From Onchocerca volvulus (taxonomy: Eukaryota; Nematoda; Chromadorea; Rhabditida; Onchocercidae): a DNA stretch of 10,635 bases. Shown here one piece after another: positions 9,133-10,635 of this stretch. The translations under genes and the position numbers were made by a program. A model generated the notes under the pieces. It had not been told where the DNA came from and ran no database searches. It saw nothing but the letters and a program-made list of their open reading frames with translations. Within the stretch, counting starts at the first letter, position 1, and every line of letters begins with the position of its first letter. Location of the stretch: assembly GCA_000499405.2 (NCBI GenBank), contig HG738235.1:2008-12642 (forward strand). The letters run 5' to 3'.

Positions 9133-10635
9133 ATGGATGAAAATACCGATTATGAAGATAATATTGCTTTGGCCAGTATTGCCACGGTTAGTATTCCATC
9201 CAATAAATTAGTAACTTCGTTTTAAATGATAAGAAAAACATAGGCAAGGCACAGTGTTCTCTTTTTAACAGTCAGTATATTGAATTCTCAACTAAAATAA
9301 AGTGATTAATAAGTCGTAAAAATCTTATCTAAAACCTGCTAAGGCAAACATCGAATCCCTGGATTATAATCTTCCTGATATTTAGTCTCGTGCAATAATT
9401 ATTGCAACATGCGCAGTAAAGTTAAACACTTTCATGCTGAATGCATTATAGACGTCAATCTTTGGACTGATCAGCAACGGTTTAGCGTTGTATATGACAC
9501 GCAAGATGTTACACTTCCGCAATGCTTTTGGAATTTTGTGTAGCAGTTTCTTGATATGCAACTTGCAAGCTATATTTGTACTCTTCGTATGGTCTATCAT
9601 TGTCTTAACCGTGTATGTTTTTTTGTTTTTTAAGAATAGTGATCGAAAGTTGCACTTATTCGCTGAATATTTTTCCTTTCATAAATGATCTGATTAGTTC
9701 GAAAATTTTCCAGAAAATCTCCCTTATTATCGTCACCAGAATTGTTTTTGGCACGACTAATAGGCGTTTTTGTGAATGGAGGATGGTTTGGAGCACTTTT
9801 TGTGCATTTCTTCATCGCCCTTAATCGATTATGTGCTATTGCGTATCCGATGAAATATAAAAAATTATGGTCAGAAGCAAAGGCCTTAGTCACTGGAATT
9901 TTCTCATGGATACTTGGAATGACCATTTGCATGATACACTTATTTAGTATGCACATTGCAATACTAAAGATTCTCTTCAATTATATTCCTCAATAATAAC
10001 TGTTTTTTAAGTATGATCGTTTAATTATTATGCATTAGATGATTTGGTAATGCTGCATAGATCATACGTTTTGCAACATCTGCGCAAGAGAACTTTTAAC
10101 CAACAGTTTATGAGCATTGCTATGGGGCAGCAAAACTTGAATGACTGGTAGTTTGCAGCTTATATCTCAATTTCAATTAAAACTTAAACGAATCATCATT
10201 TTCAGAATTCTGCGAATCTCTTGTCAAGATATAATAAGTGTTATAAATTACTCACATAAATTACTGTAAATTGTTGTTGATTATATTCAATGTTGATTTC
10301 TTTTATTTTATGAAGGCCGTTATAAAAAAATTGTTTACAGAAGATTGTTCGCTCCTGTTCAATTCAGAAACATATGGTTTTGACCATAACGATTCCTTTT
10401 ATGGCACTATTTGTAATTACAGTAATTCTGGATTAGCAATAATTGCGGTAGTAGTAATGACATCTCTCGATGCCGTTACTTTGACCAAAATACTAGCACA
10501 TCGAAGAGTAAGTTTATTTATTGAAAAAATAAGCGATTTACTGCAACAAGTTTCCATTGTCTTATGCATATTTCTTTCTCTGCTGCATAGGCCAACAAAA
10601 TTGGAATGTAAACCAAATTGCAATGACTTGTTCCT
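9133..10635 (+). CDS. Srx-type serpentine chemoreceptor (7TM GPCR), copy B, 3' partial
   Basis: Second member of the same tandem receptor family. Exons: 9133-9186, 9452-9612, 9714-9946, 10341-10507; the window ends in intron 4, a few bases before exon 5. The ATG at 9133 is the first in-frame ATG after a stop at 9091-9093. Exon 1 encodes 18 residues starting MDENTDYEDN and joins (donor GTTAGT, acceptor ATTATAG) to TSIFGLISNGLALYM, completing TM1. The next stretch, RKMLHFRNAFGILCSS then CNLQ, is the Srx TM1-TM2 signature. TM3 and its FIALNRLCAIAYP follow in exon 3, and loop 2 plus TM5 in exon 4. All junction phases match copy A (0, 2, 1, 0). No premature stop or lost splice site is visible, so it is probably functional. 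Exon 3 differs from copy A at 13 of 233 bases and exon 4 at 19 of 167 (hand counts). The exon 1 boundary is the least certain, because copy A does not cover it. GTATTC at 9191 is a weaker alternative donor. Confidence 0.85.
9553..10635 (+). repeat. Tandem segmental duplication, right copy
   Basis: Counterpart of 1-1037, offset by 9552 bases at the left end and about 9598 at the right end. The change in offset comes mostly from intron 3, which is 394 bp here (9947-10340) and 344 bp in the left copy (401-744). Confidence 0.93.

Noticed and set aside
9382..9451. Extra coding exon just before exon 2 of copy B
   Set aside because: The frame matching exon 2 has a stop at 9449-9451. Direct joining of 9186 to 9452 already completes TM1.

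Overview
The window looks like nuclear DNA of a nematode. It is strongly AT-rich, its introns are short and have nematode-type 3' splice sites (TTTTCAG, TTTCCAG, TTATAG), and it carries a chemoreceptor family that I recognise as nematode-specific (serpentine receptor class X, Srx, a seven-transmembrane GPCR). The style (AT-rich, loosely packed, with decayed Helitrons) would suit a spirurid or filarial worm, but that placement is inference only.

Layout: (1) Positions 1-1808, + strand, hold the last six exons of an Srx receptor gene (copy A), whose start lies off the left edge. (2) Positions 9133-10635, + strand, hold the first four exons of a second Srx gene (copy B), whose end lies off the right edge. 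The two are tandem paralogues. Positions 1-1037 align with 9553-10635 through exons and introns alike, with the same exon/intron phases. Together they define a seven-exon gene model of about 306 residues with no frame break in the visible part. (3) Between them lie about 7.3 kb. At 4111-4350 there is a candidate small secreted six-cysteine peptide of unknown function. At about 6807-8525 there is a heavily mutated remnant of a Helitron Rep gene, cut off before the helicase domain, with a related repeat of about 65 bp on each side (5987-6052 and 8530-8598). The rest is AT-rich sequence with a few small tandem duplications (25 bp at 3677, 14 bp at 4553, a perfect 37 bp pair at 4637) and a T21 tract.

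The two receptors are the only clearly functional genes. They would act in chemosensory neurons and do not form an operon with the other elements. The most interesting signal is that amino-acid change between the copies is concentrated in the exon for extracellular loop 2 and TM5 (my hand count is 16 nonsynonymous to 3 synonymous differences). The exon for TM3-TM4 is much more conserved (7 to 6), and the last 60 bp of exon 2 are identical. I saw no tRNA, rRNA, CRISPR array or bacterial-type feature.
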